A stretch of 64,000 bases of DNA from Diplolepis rosae (taxonomy: Eukaryota; Arthropoda; Insecta; Hymenoptera; Diplolepididae), in NCBI GenBank assembly GCA_030998225.1, contig JAPYXD010000704.1:6386001-6450000 (forward strand). The letters run 5' to 3'. Under the pieces are notes generated by a model that saw nothing but the letters and a program-made list of their open reading frames with translations, was not told where the DNA came from and made no database searches. Of this stretch, positions 21,551 to 32,640 are shown piece after piece. Each line of letters starts with the position of its first letter. Position 1 is the first letter of the stretch. Both the position numbers and the translations under genes were made by a program.

Positions 21551-21968
21551 CTTCACCAACTTATAGTAGCAACTTCTAGAAATGAGTTTTAATCGCAATT
21601 ATATGTCCATAGAACCAGTTGTAAATCAGATGTGTCTGGAATAAGTGCCAAGGCTGATGATTGTTTAGCTACGCAAAACACTTGGAGTTAAATAAGAGTC
21701 AAATTTCATTATCAGTTTACACTCTACTCTATTAAATAAAATTCTGCGATGTTTCATCATGTCTATCGCGACATCTTAATCTATTATGAAATCCTAAGAA
21801 TCTTATTTATTATGTTAATTATTGTTCCTTTTTATATTTTAAGCTTCCTAACGTTGCTAAAAGACCACACCATATTCCGCCATTTTAAAATATTTTTTAA
21901 TAAACAAATGTATAGAAATTGTTGAAATATACAAAGAATATACAGGGTATATATATAATATACATATA
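21551..21968. other. 5' flank of gene B and A+T-rich spacer
   Basis: Presumed 5' UTR and promoter region of gene B. No clear TATA box at a fixed distance was identified. A TATACAGGGTATATATA stretch immediately precedes the transposon at 21969. Confidence 0.3.
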
Positions 21969-22355
21969 CAGGGTGTCTAAAAAGTCCCGGGACGGTTGGA
22001 TATTTCCTTAGGTAAAATATTTTTCAAAAAAGTGAAGGTCATTCCTGAAGTAAATTTCAACGAGGAATTCAATGGTGACCTTCATTCTGACCTTGAAGTT
22101 GACCTTCATGACTTTTTAAAGGTCAAATTTGTTTTTTTTTTAAATGGAAATCCCTTTTTCACATCGGCAATCGATAGAGCGAAAAATACTACGTTCAAGT
22201 ACGTACCCAAGTCATAGGTCAATTGTAACGTTCCAAGTCAGTTAAAGGTTATTTGAAATTAACAAAGTTTTCCAAGAGGTCAGTGTAATTCCTGAAGTAA
22301 ATTTCAACGAGAAATTCATTGGTGAGCTCTGTATTGATCTTGGTGATGATCTTAT
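21969..22355 (+). repeat. Left long TIR, rich in AGGTCA words
   Basis: Inverted partner of 31500-31875. Contains two related subrepeats (about 22033-22110 and 22278-22355), each with TTCCTGAAGTAAATTTCAAC. Counting both strands, AGGTCA occurs about seven times. Confidence 0.85.
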
Positions 22356-22532
22356 AGGTTGTTACAAGGTTTCTTCCAAGCAGTTTACGTTTACATTTAG
22401 CATTACCCAGGAACAACGACGTGGATGTAGTAAATTCTGTTCCCTTTGGGGTGCTTGATTAGCGTGAGTGCCCTTGCCTCTTATGTTTTGAGGTGCTTGA
22501 TTAACGTGAGTCCCCTTCCCTCTCAGGCTTCA

Positions 22533-23165
22533 GTGAAGATGTTCGAACTGAAAACCTTGAGCTTCTTGACAAAAAGCTATGCGATAGTAAAAATGAGTTA
22601 AAGCATTACGAATCATCTCCCTATCAATCAAAGTAGCCTCCTGCAGAATCCGACTCTGCAATTCGTCTAAGCTTTGGCGTTGCGTTGTGTATACTTTGCT
22701 CTTTAAATAACCTCAAAGAAAATAGTCGAGAGGCGTCAGATCAGGAGATCTAGGAGGCCACTCGATTTCACGCCTTCTTCCAATCCACCTATGAGGGAAC
22801 TGAGTATCCAAATATGCTCGAACCTCCCTACCGTAATGAGCCGCTGCTTCGTCCTGCTGGAACCAAATATTTTGAAAATTATCGCCTGTAATCTCCCTTA
22901 TTCTTGGTACAATTTGGTTTCTGAGAAGCTCTTCATATGCACGGGCATTGAGATTACCATCGATGAAGAAAGGGCCTATCAATGTATCATTCAAGATACC
23001 GGCCCAAACATTAATCTTTTGTGGATATTGTGTGTGACTCTCCAACATCCAATCAGGATTTGTGTCGGACCAATATCTACAATTTTGCCTGTTAACTTCA
23101 CCTTTTGAAGTGAAAGTACACTGAGAAAAGAAAACCGTCAGGTTATCCGGAAATTCCCGTTGCAT
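22533..23165 (-). pseudogene. DD41D transposase, catalytic part (broken)
   Basis: Minus-strand frame. The first acidic motif region reads FFSQCTFTSKGEVNRQNCRYW, where the expected SDE is SQC, so the first catalytic Asp is lost. Then INVWAGILNDTLIGPFF, IWFQQDEAAAH (second Asp) and SPDLTPLDYFL (third Asp), with 41 residues between those two. A stop replaces the Trp after DYFL near 22713, and the frame then continues, GYLKSKVYTTQRQSLDELQ to about 22533. The N-terminal DNA-binding half is not found, either before the gypsy insertion or beyond it at 31089-31480. Confidence 0.85.
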
Positions 23166-23200
23166 TGACGGGAATGAGCATCGGCGCCTTTACAACGTTA

Positions 23201-24307
23201 TGTAACGAGCGACTATAGGGTCTCGCTCGAAGTTGATTAATTTAATCGAATGTTCGATACTAGCTCGCGGTATTTTCAATTTCAAACAAAAACATAGTTT
23301 AATTCAGGAAATTCCCATCTTACTTAAAGAAATTATTCTCCCACGTTGTGCAGCTGAAAATCATAAAAGACCTTGGGAAAAGCGTACAAATTCTTTAGCT
23401 AGATTTACTATCTTTAAATAATAAACCTAAAATTATTCTGCGAGTGTTCAACAAATGTACTCGTCGAGAAACTCGACATTGTAAATTAGTTTTAAGATTT
23501 CTCTGTAAGTTATATATCACTTCTATGTATACTAGTTTTAAGGATACGAAAGGTTAAGTCTGGACGTTAGAATTTAAATAAACTAAGTTTAAGATAGAGT
23601 TAGGGATTTATAGAGGTAACATGCATTTCTATTTTAGATAGGCAAAAACTAAACCGAATGGCCAGGCAAATAGGTATTGAAACTATTTATTCACGTAGAC
23701 CTAAAAGATTTAAAATAGGATGTCTGGTCGCCAGAAGGAAGTAAAAAGTAATCCTTTAAGATTTACTGCTTTACTGCCTTCTTTTGCGCTTTCGCTGCAA
23801 GCGCCATAAAAAACTTGCAGCTGAGGCTAGAGGCTAGGACTGGGGTTTCCCGAGTCGGGCTTCTTCGGACTCGAATTCTCGCGGTCAAGCTTCTTCGGGA
23901 AGTTGGGGCTGGGCCTAGCGAGGGCCAGCGTGTGAAATTGAGAGAGTGGGGATGCGTGGGGGAGAGCTGTGAAGAGGATGCATGAGTTTTGTAGAGTGCA
24001 AGTATGACAGTTTCAGTTTTGATTTGGACACGTTCAAATAGTCTACAAGTTTACTCGTCGAACTTGTAGAATCGTAGTATTTTTATCCGTAAGGTCCATA
24101 TAGTAATAATTAGGCGTCACTGTTAGTCCAGACTTAACAGTTTTGAAATACATTAACATTTATTAATTAAACTTCCATTTACCGAGATTCGTGTGTTTAT
24201 TTTCATTTCCGGATTCAAACTTTCCCGGTTCCTTTCAAGGATTTACACCGAGAAAGAACCAACCAATCACCTTCGCCGCGGAATACGGATTATCGTGCCT
24301 CGTAACA
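23201..24307 (+). repeat. 5' LTR of gypsy family 1, full length (1107 bp)
   Basis: Starts TGTAACGAGCGACTATAGGG and ends GTAACA, so TG...CA termini, followed four bases later by the primer binding site. A second full LTR is absent; the 3' partner (30437-31084) matches 23660-24307. Confidence 0.95.
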
Positions 24308-24311
24308 TATA

Positions 24312-24329
24312 TGGGGGCTCGTCCGGGAT
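24312..24329 (+). promoter_or_regulatory. Primer binding site, tRNA-Pro
   Basis: TGGGGGCTCGTCCGGGAT is an 18-base complement to the CCA-bearing 3' end of tRNA-Pro, the same primer site used by several gammaretroviruses. It starts four bases after the LTR end, where minus-strand DNA synthesis would be primed. Confidence 0.85.
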
Positions 24330-25179
24330 CGTGGTGCGGGAAATTAAAAAAAAATATATATATATATATGTCCATCCTGAGTGCGTTAAGTTTAAGTGAC
24401 ATTGGTACAAGCGACGGACGGCGAAAAAAAACATTTGTGCGTGAACGTGAAAGTGTTTATCCCGAACTGCGAAATAACCACAAGTGCTGGGTACTAAAGA
24501 AATATTAAAATCGAGTGACTTTCATGCATAAAGTGCTACCTTGAGTTCTGCATCGACCCTTCATTTTACCGTGAAAGTGTCAAAAATAAATAAATAAAAA
24601 CTATATATATAGTGAGACTTTTGAAAGACTGGTTTTTTTACAACTAGTGACAAAAAGTGACAGCTAAATAAATTTTTCGTCTTGAAATTTTTTTTATTGA
24701 AATCACTGCAGTGGAGTGTTTGCAAGGATTACATCTGACCTTACTATTATATTTCACAAAAAAGCTTTTTATGCAGAAAACTTTTCCTGTGCTTCTGTGC
24801 AAATAATCTGATGTGTCAATTTACTATAAACATTTTCCTGTGCATCTGTGCTGTCAAGTTCTCCCTGTGTTCCTGTGGTATCAACCGTATGTGTTCCTGA
24901 GCAACGTATTCTTACATTTCCTGGACTAGCGCTGTCACTCGTCCTGAATATTTCTTACATTAGAAAGAAAGAATAAACGATGCCCGATTTGACGTCCAGC
25001 CAGAATTCCTGAAAATGAGAAATATTTTTATGAATATCTTCTGACGTGAGCCTTATATGAAATAAGAATATAGGTTCTTACCAACGGAGGAGAGTGTCCA
25101 TCGTGCGAGCTATCGACAACGAGGAATATATTTCCTTATCTTCGAGACCTTCTGTTCCTGTGAGTCAACGGCAGTCTTC

Positions 25180-25391
25180 TTCAAGGGAATCATCGAGGGA
25201 ATCATCGAGAGAATCATCGAGAGAATCATCGAGGGAATCCTCGAGAGAATCATCGAGGGAATCATCGAGGGAATCATCGAGAGAATCATCGAGAGAATCA
25301 TCGAGGGAATCCTCGAGAGAATCATCGAGGGAATCATCCAGAGAATCATCGAGAGAATCATCGAAAGAATCATCAAGAAAATCAACGAGGA
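25180..25391 (+). repeat. 12-bp minisatellite TCATCGAGrGAA in the leader
   Basis: About 17 units of a 12-bp motif (TCATCGAGAGAA or TCATCGAGGGAA), read through on the plus strand as Ser-Ser-Arg-Glu repeats. It lies between the primer site and gag. The frame around it has no other feature of a protein, so a non-coding role or passive expansion is likely. Confidence 0.9.
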
Positions 25392-26004
25392 AAATCCTAT
25401 AAATTTGTGTATGTGCGGGAGTGAGCCCTTACTTTAGGGAAAAGGCCAATTTTCGAAAACTTTGTGTGTGGAGAATCTTCAACCTCATAATAAATGAAAT
25501 GGATATTTTCTTCGGAACTGCTACAAGGTTTGAATAGATTATAAGTTTTATCCTTTTGTATAGTAATCGTTGTTAACCCGTCTTCTCAAATTGTACATGC
25601 TCGGTTTGTAACGTCTCCGAAGTTTCCAATGCAAAATTATTCCTTCCCTTTTTTCCTGTAATCTTAAATCATTAAATTCAAGAAAATTTATTAGATTATT
25701 CAAAAGATTTTTCTTTTCTCTCTGTTCAAAAGAAAGAAATTCCAAAATTATTATGAATAAATCCAATTGATTTAATTGTTAATTAAGATAATTTCTATAA
25801 CAATTTTTATTCTCATGATTAAGTTTTGGTACCAAAAACCGTATTCTGAATTTAATCAAGGCACTTGAAATTTACAAATATCCAAAATACGTACGTTTCA
25901 AAAATTTCAATTATTTTTCTTGACTTTTCCTTTCTTTGAAATCAAATCTCCCTTTTTCCTTTCAATTAATTATTTTCATTTAAATAAAAATAACCTAGAC
26001 AATA

Positions 26005-27405
26005 ATGGACCAAACTGAGAAGACTGGGTCATATGCGAACCACTTATTAGATTTAAACACATCTAGGGATGAGATAGGATCATTATTAACAATAGATGAT
26101 ATCCTAGAAAGTGGCAGCGTTGAAAACGACAACCCAGACCACGAAACTAATATGGTAACCTTAGGAAACGATAGGATAGGTTCTCAAGGTCTAAATCGAG
26201 ATTCTCAGCGACTCAGTACAGGTAACATCGGTGATCTAAACGAAATAATTCGCCGTCAAATAGAATTGCGTGAATCCGAACGAGCGAGAGAGTCTAGAAA
26301 TGTAAATATAACGCATCCGGGAGAACATAGTTCCTTCTCACACCCTTCAGCTTACGCGTTCAGAGGGAGTGATATTACTGCCCTTAGATTAATCGTCGAC
26401 CTCATTCCCATTTTTAACGGAAATAATATATCCGTCCAGGCTTTCTCTCGCGAGTGCAAATTTTCCGAGGAAGGGGTAGCTCCAAATCTTCGTCCACTCT
26501 TTATTAAATTAGTACGTAGCAAAATTCAAGGGGATGCCGAATTGTATATAAAGCATCTACAATTTCAGACCCTTCCAGAACTTTTAAACATTTTAGAAAC
26601 AGCTTTCGGGACCTCAAAAACTCCGTTTCAGATACACGCCGAGATTGCATCTATGAAGCAAAATAGTGGGGAGTCAATACTGTCATACTCTACGAAAGCG
26701 ATGGATCTTTTTGCGAGAATGACAGAATTGACCAACCAACGATCTTCTCCTGCCATTTCAGCTATCAGAATTCGCGAGTACGATTCGGAGATAGCTTCTT
26801 GTTTTTGCTTAGGTTTACGAGACGAGTTGGAATTTTGAGTACGACAAAAGAATCCGAAGAGCTTGCGCGAAGCTATCAACTTCGCGATCGAAGCCGAACG
26901 CGAAGTCGCGCGACGAAAGAGATTGTACGGCGAGACTGATAGCCTCCCATCGACTTCCCGACAAAACTCCGATAATTTTGTAGTCAGGGAACCGGCTCAG
27001 AAAAAATTCAAGTCGGTTTTCAAGGTAGAAAATAAGCCCGCGACGGAACGAAACATAAAATATAGCTTCACCTGTTATACCTGTGATAAAGAAGGCCACA
27101 CTTCTCGAAATTGTCCAAATCGAAAAATGAAACCTTCCATTAGAAACTCTTATAACAATTATCGGAATACGGTAACGAGGGAAAATTGCGATTTTTGCTT
27201 TCGAAATGGACATTCTCGCGAAAACTGTTTTAAACGAAGAGCAGAGGAGGCTGAAAAAAGACTTTCGGAACTGCAGAGAATACAAGGATCTTCCAAACCA
27301 CGTTCCGGGTCTTTAAACTTCCCGAGTGCTCATCGTTCGGGCGCAACGACGAGCAACCAAACTTCGCGCCAATCAAACGTGCAGTGCTCACAATCTCCGA
27401 AATAA
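26005..27405 (+). pseudogene. gag: Gag of gypsy family 1, one in-frame stop
   Basis: The frame runs 466 codons, broken only by a TGA at 26836-26838. The N-terminal part is acidic and polar. The middle (about residues 130-280) has the capsid-like pattern IVDLIPIFNGNN then FQTLPELLNILETAFG. The C-terminal part has two zinc knuckles, CYTCDKEGHTSRNC (CCHC) and CDFCFRNGHSRENC, which bind genomic RNA in the particle. Basic KKFKSVFK-like sequence precedes them. The decayed copy at 8208-8875 aligns with its first two thirds. Confidence 0.9.
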
Positions 27406-30400
27406 AGTCAAACACAGGTCCAAACATCGAAATAAAAAACAATAGATTTCACGATGGTAAAGCTCAATTTTTAATAGACACGAGAAGCGAATTAAATCTT
27501 TTGAAGAATCGTGCATCAATAAAAACCGGCGGCGGGATAAATCCGATATATTCCACTTAACCGGCATCGGTCAGGGTACACAAAAAACTCGCGGAAGTAT
27601 AAGATTGAATATTTTCGAAAGAGTAATAAAATTCCATCTTGTACGAAAAAATTTCCCTATTTCCACCTGCGGAATTTTGGGAACAGAGTTCCTATGCGAG
27701 AATCTAGCCTCTCTAAAATTCACAAACGATGACGTAACACTCAACCTTCCTCTGAGTAATACAGTAAGTCCGTGTTCCATTAATTTACCCGCTAGAACAA
27801 TAAAATGCGTTAACCTGCCTGTGGCGAACACTGATTTAAACGAAGGCTATTTCGAAACGATTAAAGCCGGTACAGGCATTTATATAGGAGAAAATCTAGT
27901 AAAACCCAAAAACGGTCACATAAAGGTATTTGCAATAAATACCACACACAGCGACATGCAGGTAATTATCCCTCCCATAAAACTTCAGGACATTGAAACC
28001 CTGGAACAGGCACGAGATAAAAAACTTAGAGGAAAAAACGAATCCGAAAACAACCCTAAGAAGGATCCAGCTCATCGAATATCAGACTTATTTCAAATGT
28101 TTAATTTGTTCCAATTAAATGACATGGAAAAGAGCAGCCTTCTCGATCCAATATCTAAATACTCTCACCGTTTCTTTTTAGAAGGAGATACATTAGAAGC
28201 CACCGACGTAATCACCCACGAAATAAACACGACTGACGATACTCCTATTTTTCATAAACAATATAGACAGGCAGAAATACATAACGAAGAAATTTCAAAA
28301 CAGACTAAAGACTTATTAAAGAACAAAATTACTGAAGACTCAGACTCACCCTATAACTCGCCAGTATGGATTGTTCCCAAAAAACCAGACCCTGACGGAA
28401 ACAAGCGCTGGCGAATGGTCATCGACTTTCGCCAGCTGAACGAAAAAACAGTAAAAGATGCTTATCCCCTACCGAACATCACTCACATATTGGATCAATT
28501 AGGCGGCGCTCAATATTTTTCCACTCTGGATCTTGCTATGGGTTTTCATCAGATAAAAATGCATCCAAAATCCAAAGCTAAGACAGCCTTTTCCACACCG
28601 TTCGGACACTATCATTTCAATAGAATGCCGTTCGGTCTTAAAAATGCCCCTGCCACATTCCAACGACTAATGGATAGGGTCTTGTCCGGTCTTCAGGGCA
28701 TAGAACTATTCGTTTACATGGACGATATAGTTATATATGCCAGCTCCCTAGAAGAACATACCAGGAAACTTCTTACCCTACTCGAACGTTTAGACAAAGC
28801 CAACCTAACCCTTCAACCCGAGAAATGTTTCTTCCTACGTAAGGAAGTCTGCTACCTCGGTCATGCTATCACTCGAGATGGAGTGAAACCCGATCCAAAG
28901 AAAGTAGAAGCTGTACGTAGGTTCCCTCAACCTCGAAACGCGAAGACCATTAAGCAATTTCTGGGCCTTGCCGGTTACTACCGCAGGTTCATCCCTGATT
29001 TCTCATCTATCGCAAAGCCTCTGAGTTATCTTCAAAAAAAAATGTTTTATTTAAATGGACAGAAAGTCAGAACGAAGCCTTCAATAAACTAAAAAACATA
29101 CTCTGTACTTACCCTCTCTTACAATATCCTGATTTCGGTCAACCTTTTATAGTTTCTAGTGATGCCTCCAACTATGGTCTCGGAGGGGTGTTAAGCCAAG
29201 AACTCGATGGTAAAGTCCTTCCACTCGCTTACGCGCCCAGAACCCTGTCAGAAACAGAAGTAAATTACTCAACAATCGAAAAAGAACTTCTCGCAATTTT
29301 ATTTTCTGTTGAAACATTTCGACCTTATTTATATGGTAGAAAATTCACTCTGGAGACAGACCATAGGCCACTGGTCTGGCTCCATAATGTGAAGAATCCA
29401 AATTCAAAGCTTATACGATGGCGACTGCGTTTGAATGAGTATGATTATGTAATTGTTTATAAAAAGGGAACTACTAATTCGAACGCAGACGCTCTTTCTC
29501 GAAATCCATGTGAGGAGATGCAGACTCAGTACTACGTTGAAGACGACACGACGCTAAACGAAGAACTCGATCCTCTTGATTCCTCCTTCCACCGGGTACA
29601 CGAGGTGTTGATTTCTAATCAGACACCTGTGACCACATCTTCGCGAAACACACTCGAAAACACAGACAATGACGTCCGTATTGAGAATGCATTCTTGAGA
29701 GTTGACCATATTATACATTCTGAAAATAAATTTAGTTGCCAGATTATCAAAAAGAAAGTGTACGAACCTGATTCCAGTGAGGAAGAATTTAAGACGGCCA
29801 CTGAGGAGAGTGGTGATGAGCAAGTTGAGCTCTTTGTTGATGCTATCCACGAGGAGGTCTATCCCTCAGGAAGCAATTATTATTTTGATGCCAATATGTC
29901 TCTCGGTCCTGGGGCGATCCCTAGTACAGCTAGCCGTGATTGCACATCCCGCACCGAGGGTGAGGCTCTGATGGATTTTATGTCTGAGTCGACAAGTCCT
30001 GGGGCGATCCCTAGTTTAACTAGCCGTGATTGCACATCCCGCACTTGTGCTGACGACGACCGTTTTGAGAGTGATGGATTCTTCACTGAATTCAGGAAAA
30101 AATTTATTAGTACAATCGAATCGGATAACGAAAACTCACAAGATAGCTTTGAATATAAGGATTCTTTACAAACGAGTTTTGTACTTGAATCACAAAAAGA
30201 CTCATTTTTAAACCAAAAAAAATAAAAATCTTTTAAGCCTAAAAGAAAATCAAATTGCGAAAGAAAGTACTTACCCTTGCTTTCCTATTTCTCAAGACGA
30301 ACCTTCTGCTGATAATAACCCAATTCCTTCAAACATCGAATTTTCTTGTATTCAGACTTCCAGAGGAAAACTTTCCATGCGCGATGACAACCTCGTATTA

Positions 30401-30420
30401 TTCATTCCTGCTGATTGTAG
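27406..30420 (+). pseudogene. pol: Pol of gypsy family 1: protease, RT, RNase H; no integrase
   Basis: The protease motif at about 27475 is LIDTRSELNLL, so the active DTG has become DTR; a frameshift follows near 27545. The long frame 27605-29092 carries reverse transcriptase with SPYNSPVWIVPKK, RMVIDFRQLN, FSTLDLAMGFHQI, MPFGLKNAPATFQR and catalytic FVYMDDIVIY. A second frameshift falls in a run of nine A (29034-29042). RNase H follows with VSSDASNYGLGGVLSQ, TEKELLAI-type and LETDHRPLVWLH. After ADALSRNP a long acidic tail with two copies of a GAIPS-x-x-SRDCTSRT unit runs to 30225. The sequence then stops near 30430 at a deletion that removed integrase, anything beyond it, and the start of the 3' LTR. 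Confidence 0.9.
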
Positions 30421-30436
30421 ATTGACTACTGAAAAT

Positions 30437-31084
30437 GGCCAGGCAAATAGGTATTGAAACTATTTATTCACGTAGACCTAAAAGATTTAAAATAGGATGT
30501 CTGGTCGCCAGAAGGAAGTAAAAAGTAATCCTTTAAGATTTACTGCTTTACTGCCTTCTTTTGCGCTTTCGCTGCAAGCGCCATAAAAAACTTGCAGCTG
30601 AGGCTAGAGGCTAGGACTGGGGTTTCCCGAGTCGGGCTTCTTCGGACTCGAATTCTCGCGGTCGAGCTTCTTCGGGAAGTTGGGGCTGAGCCTAGCGAGG
30701 GCCAGCGTGTGAAATTGAGAGAGAGGGGATGCGTGGGGGAGAGCTGTGAAGAGGATGCATGAGTTTTGTAGAGTGCAAGTATGACAGTTTCAGTTTTGAA
30801 TTGGACACGTTCAAATAGTCTACAAGTTTACTCGTAGAACTTGTAGAATCGTAGTATTTTTATCCGTAAGGTCCATATAGTAATAATTAGGCGTCACTGT
30901 TAGTCCAGACTTAACAGTTTTGAAATACATTAACATTTATTAATTAAACTTCCATTTACCGAGATTCGTGTGTTTATTTTCATTTCCGGATTCAAACTTT
31001 CCCGGTTCCTTTCAAGGATTTACACCGAGAAAGAACCAACCAATCACCTTCGCCGCAGAATACGGATTATCGTGGCTCGTAACA
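30437..31084 (+). repeat. 3' LTR of gypsy family 1, 5'-truncated
   Basis: Starts abruptly at ATGGCCAGGCAAATAGG, equal to position 23656 of the 5' LTR, and runs to the normal GTAACA end. The left 455 bp are missing. Base differences from the 5' LTR are few (about 7 in 648). Confidence 0.95.
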
Positions 31085-31499
31085 GTTAGGTTAACGTGCT
31101 GCCACCGTCAATGTAGCGTTGAAAACTCACGTTAATCCAGCTATGTCAGCCCCGTCAATTCACCGGGAATATTAACGCTGGAACGCCGTGTTATTTGAAA
31201 ATATCACACGATGACGCAATTGATATAACCAAGTTGACGTCACAGGCCATGTGGTAGGGATAAACTGTAAGTTAGGTTGGTCTTGGACGAAAGAAATATA
31301 TGGGAATCATTGGGAAATTGATGAAACAACATTTTCTAGCGTAAAAGTAAGTCATAAATTTATTAATAATTATATTTTTCAAGTGCAAAATTAATTTCCG
31401 CCTATTTTGAGTACCTTTTTGTCACTTGTCATTCTTTTAATTTTTTAATATAAAATAAAGTGTCATAAATTTGTAGGTTATGATGACCGTTTGTTTTGA

Positions 31500-31875
31500 A
31501 GGATTTGAAGAAGGTCAACTTCAAGGTCAAAATAAAGGTCACCATTGAATTTCCCGTTGAAAAATATTTCAGGAATTGCACTGACCTCTTGGAAAACTTT
31601 GTTAATTTCAAATAACCTTTAACTGACCTGGAACGTTACAATTGATCTATGACTTGGGTACGTACTTGGACGTAGAAGTTTCCACTCTATAGATTGCAGA
31701 TGTAAAAAAGGGGGTTTCCATTTAAAAAAACAAAGTTGACCTTGCAAAAGCCATGAAGGTCAACTTCAAGGTCAAAATGAAGGTCATTATTGAATTCCTC
31801 GTTGAAATTTACTTCAGGAATGACCTTCACTTTTGTGAAAAATATTTTACGTCCCGGGACTTTTTAGACACCCTG
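31500..31875 (-). repeat. Right long TIR of the DD41D transposon
   Basis: Inverted partner of 21969-22355. The extended half-site TCAAGGTCA occurs twice (in GAAGGTCAACTTCAAGGTCA). AGGTCA on either strand occurs about ten times in 380 bp. Confidence 0.85.
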
Positions 31876-31929
31876 TATATAGTGTATAGTACAGTTTCTG
31901 TATACTCAAAGGTTCTAGCACGTCAGAAT

Positions 31930-32640
31930 TCGTCTGGTCACTTCGTAAGCATGTCTAACAGCTACGCCCAGTACAAGGGTCGAGGCACGGAAAAAAGGTC
32001 TATTTTTATTTTCAAGGACCTTGCAACAGCCGAACAGGTATTTGTTCGTCACGATGGTCCTAAGGCTCCACTATAATGCCCATATGATGGTTCTTTTAAA
32101 GTTGTCTCATGATCTGACAGAACATTCGTTGTCAGCATCCGTGGACCAGAGTACGTCAAACATGCGAGTCTGCCTGGACTTCATACACGCTCAAGTAAAC
32201 GTATTCGCTTTCCAGAAAGACTGGAAGTTGGTTTTTCTTATGTTATGGCTATTTGCAGAATTGCAAGCTGCCACAAACAAGAAGAAGAAGAAGAAGGTTT
32301 CTTGTGACTCAATCACTGGCAGGGGGGTACTGTTGTGATTGTTATCACATACTCCACTTATTGAATCAATTTTTATTACAACGCAGACATCACACGTTAA
32401 GCACATCATAAATGTAGTCGACAGCCTTGTCGGTATCTTTCCTTAGGTACCTTTCCTTAGGGACTCTTCGTAATTACCTGTGTAGTTCCTCAACTCTTTC
32501 CTACACATACCTATTTCTCACTCTCATTCGCTCACTCTTTACACCCTCTTTTGAGATTCCATAAATCAGTAAGTCATGACCTTCCGTCCTGAGCACCTTT
32601 CTACGGCTCCATTGAATAAACTAACATTAATCCACATATT
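31930..32640 (+). pseudogene. Gypsy-like pol C-terminus and partial 3' LTR
   Basis: From 31937 the frame reads EKRSIFIFKDLATAEQVFVR, HDGPKAPL, then (after a stop) CPYDGSFKVVS and RTFVVSIRG, the typical GPF-V-R end domain of a gypsy-type integrase. A TRSSKRIRFPERLEV tail follows. A purine-rich tract, GGCAGGGGGG (32319-32328), precedes TGTTGTGATTGTTATCAC at 32331, which fits a polypurine tract and the start of a 3' LTR. The LTR end was not fixed; an AATAAA lies near 32613. This is a third gypsy lineage, represented only by its 3' part. Confidence 0.65.

Larger units (their letters stand above)
23201..31084 (+). mobile_element. Ty3/gypsy family 1 retrotransposon (copy 1), defective
   Basis: TSD GTTA at 23197-23200 and 31085-31088. 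Order: full 5' LTR, PBS, long leader with a minisatellite, gag, protease, reverse transcriptase, RNase H, acidic tail, then a 3' LTR lacking its first 455 bp or so. No integrase is present. The LTR parts that can be compared (648 bp) differ at about 7 sites, suggesting a recent insertion. It lies inside a DD41D transposon. Confidence 0.95.
21969..31875 (-). mobile_element. DD41D transposon with ~380-bp TIRs, split by a gypsy element
   Basis: The outer ends CAGGGTGTCTAAAAAGTCCC (21969) and the complement ending at 31875 are flanked by TATA. Homology between the inverted arms runs about 380 bp (21969-22355 and 31500-31875). The transposase remnant is on the minus strand (22533-23165). A complete gypsy insertion (23201-31084) with a 4-bp duplication interrupts it; without that insertion the element is about 2.0 kb. 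The arms are dense in AGGTCA words and in internal repeats of a TTCAACGAG/AATTCAATGGTGACC module. Confidence 0.85.

Noticed and set aside
25094..25402. Apparent Ser-Arg-rich protein of about 100 residues
   Set aside because: It consists almost entirely of a 12-bp minisatellite within the gypsy leader; no domain or supported start.
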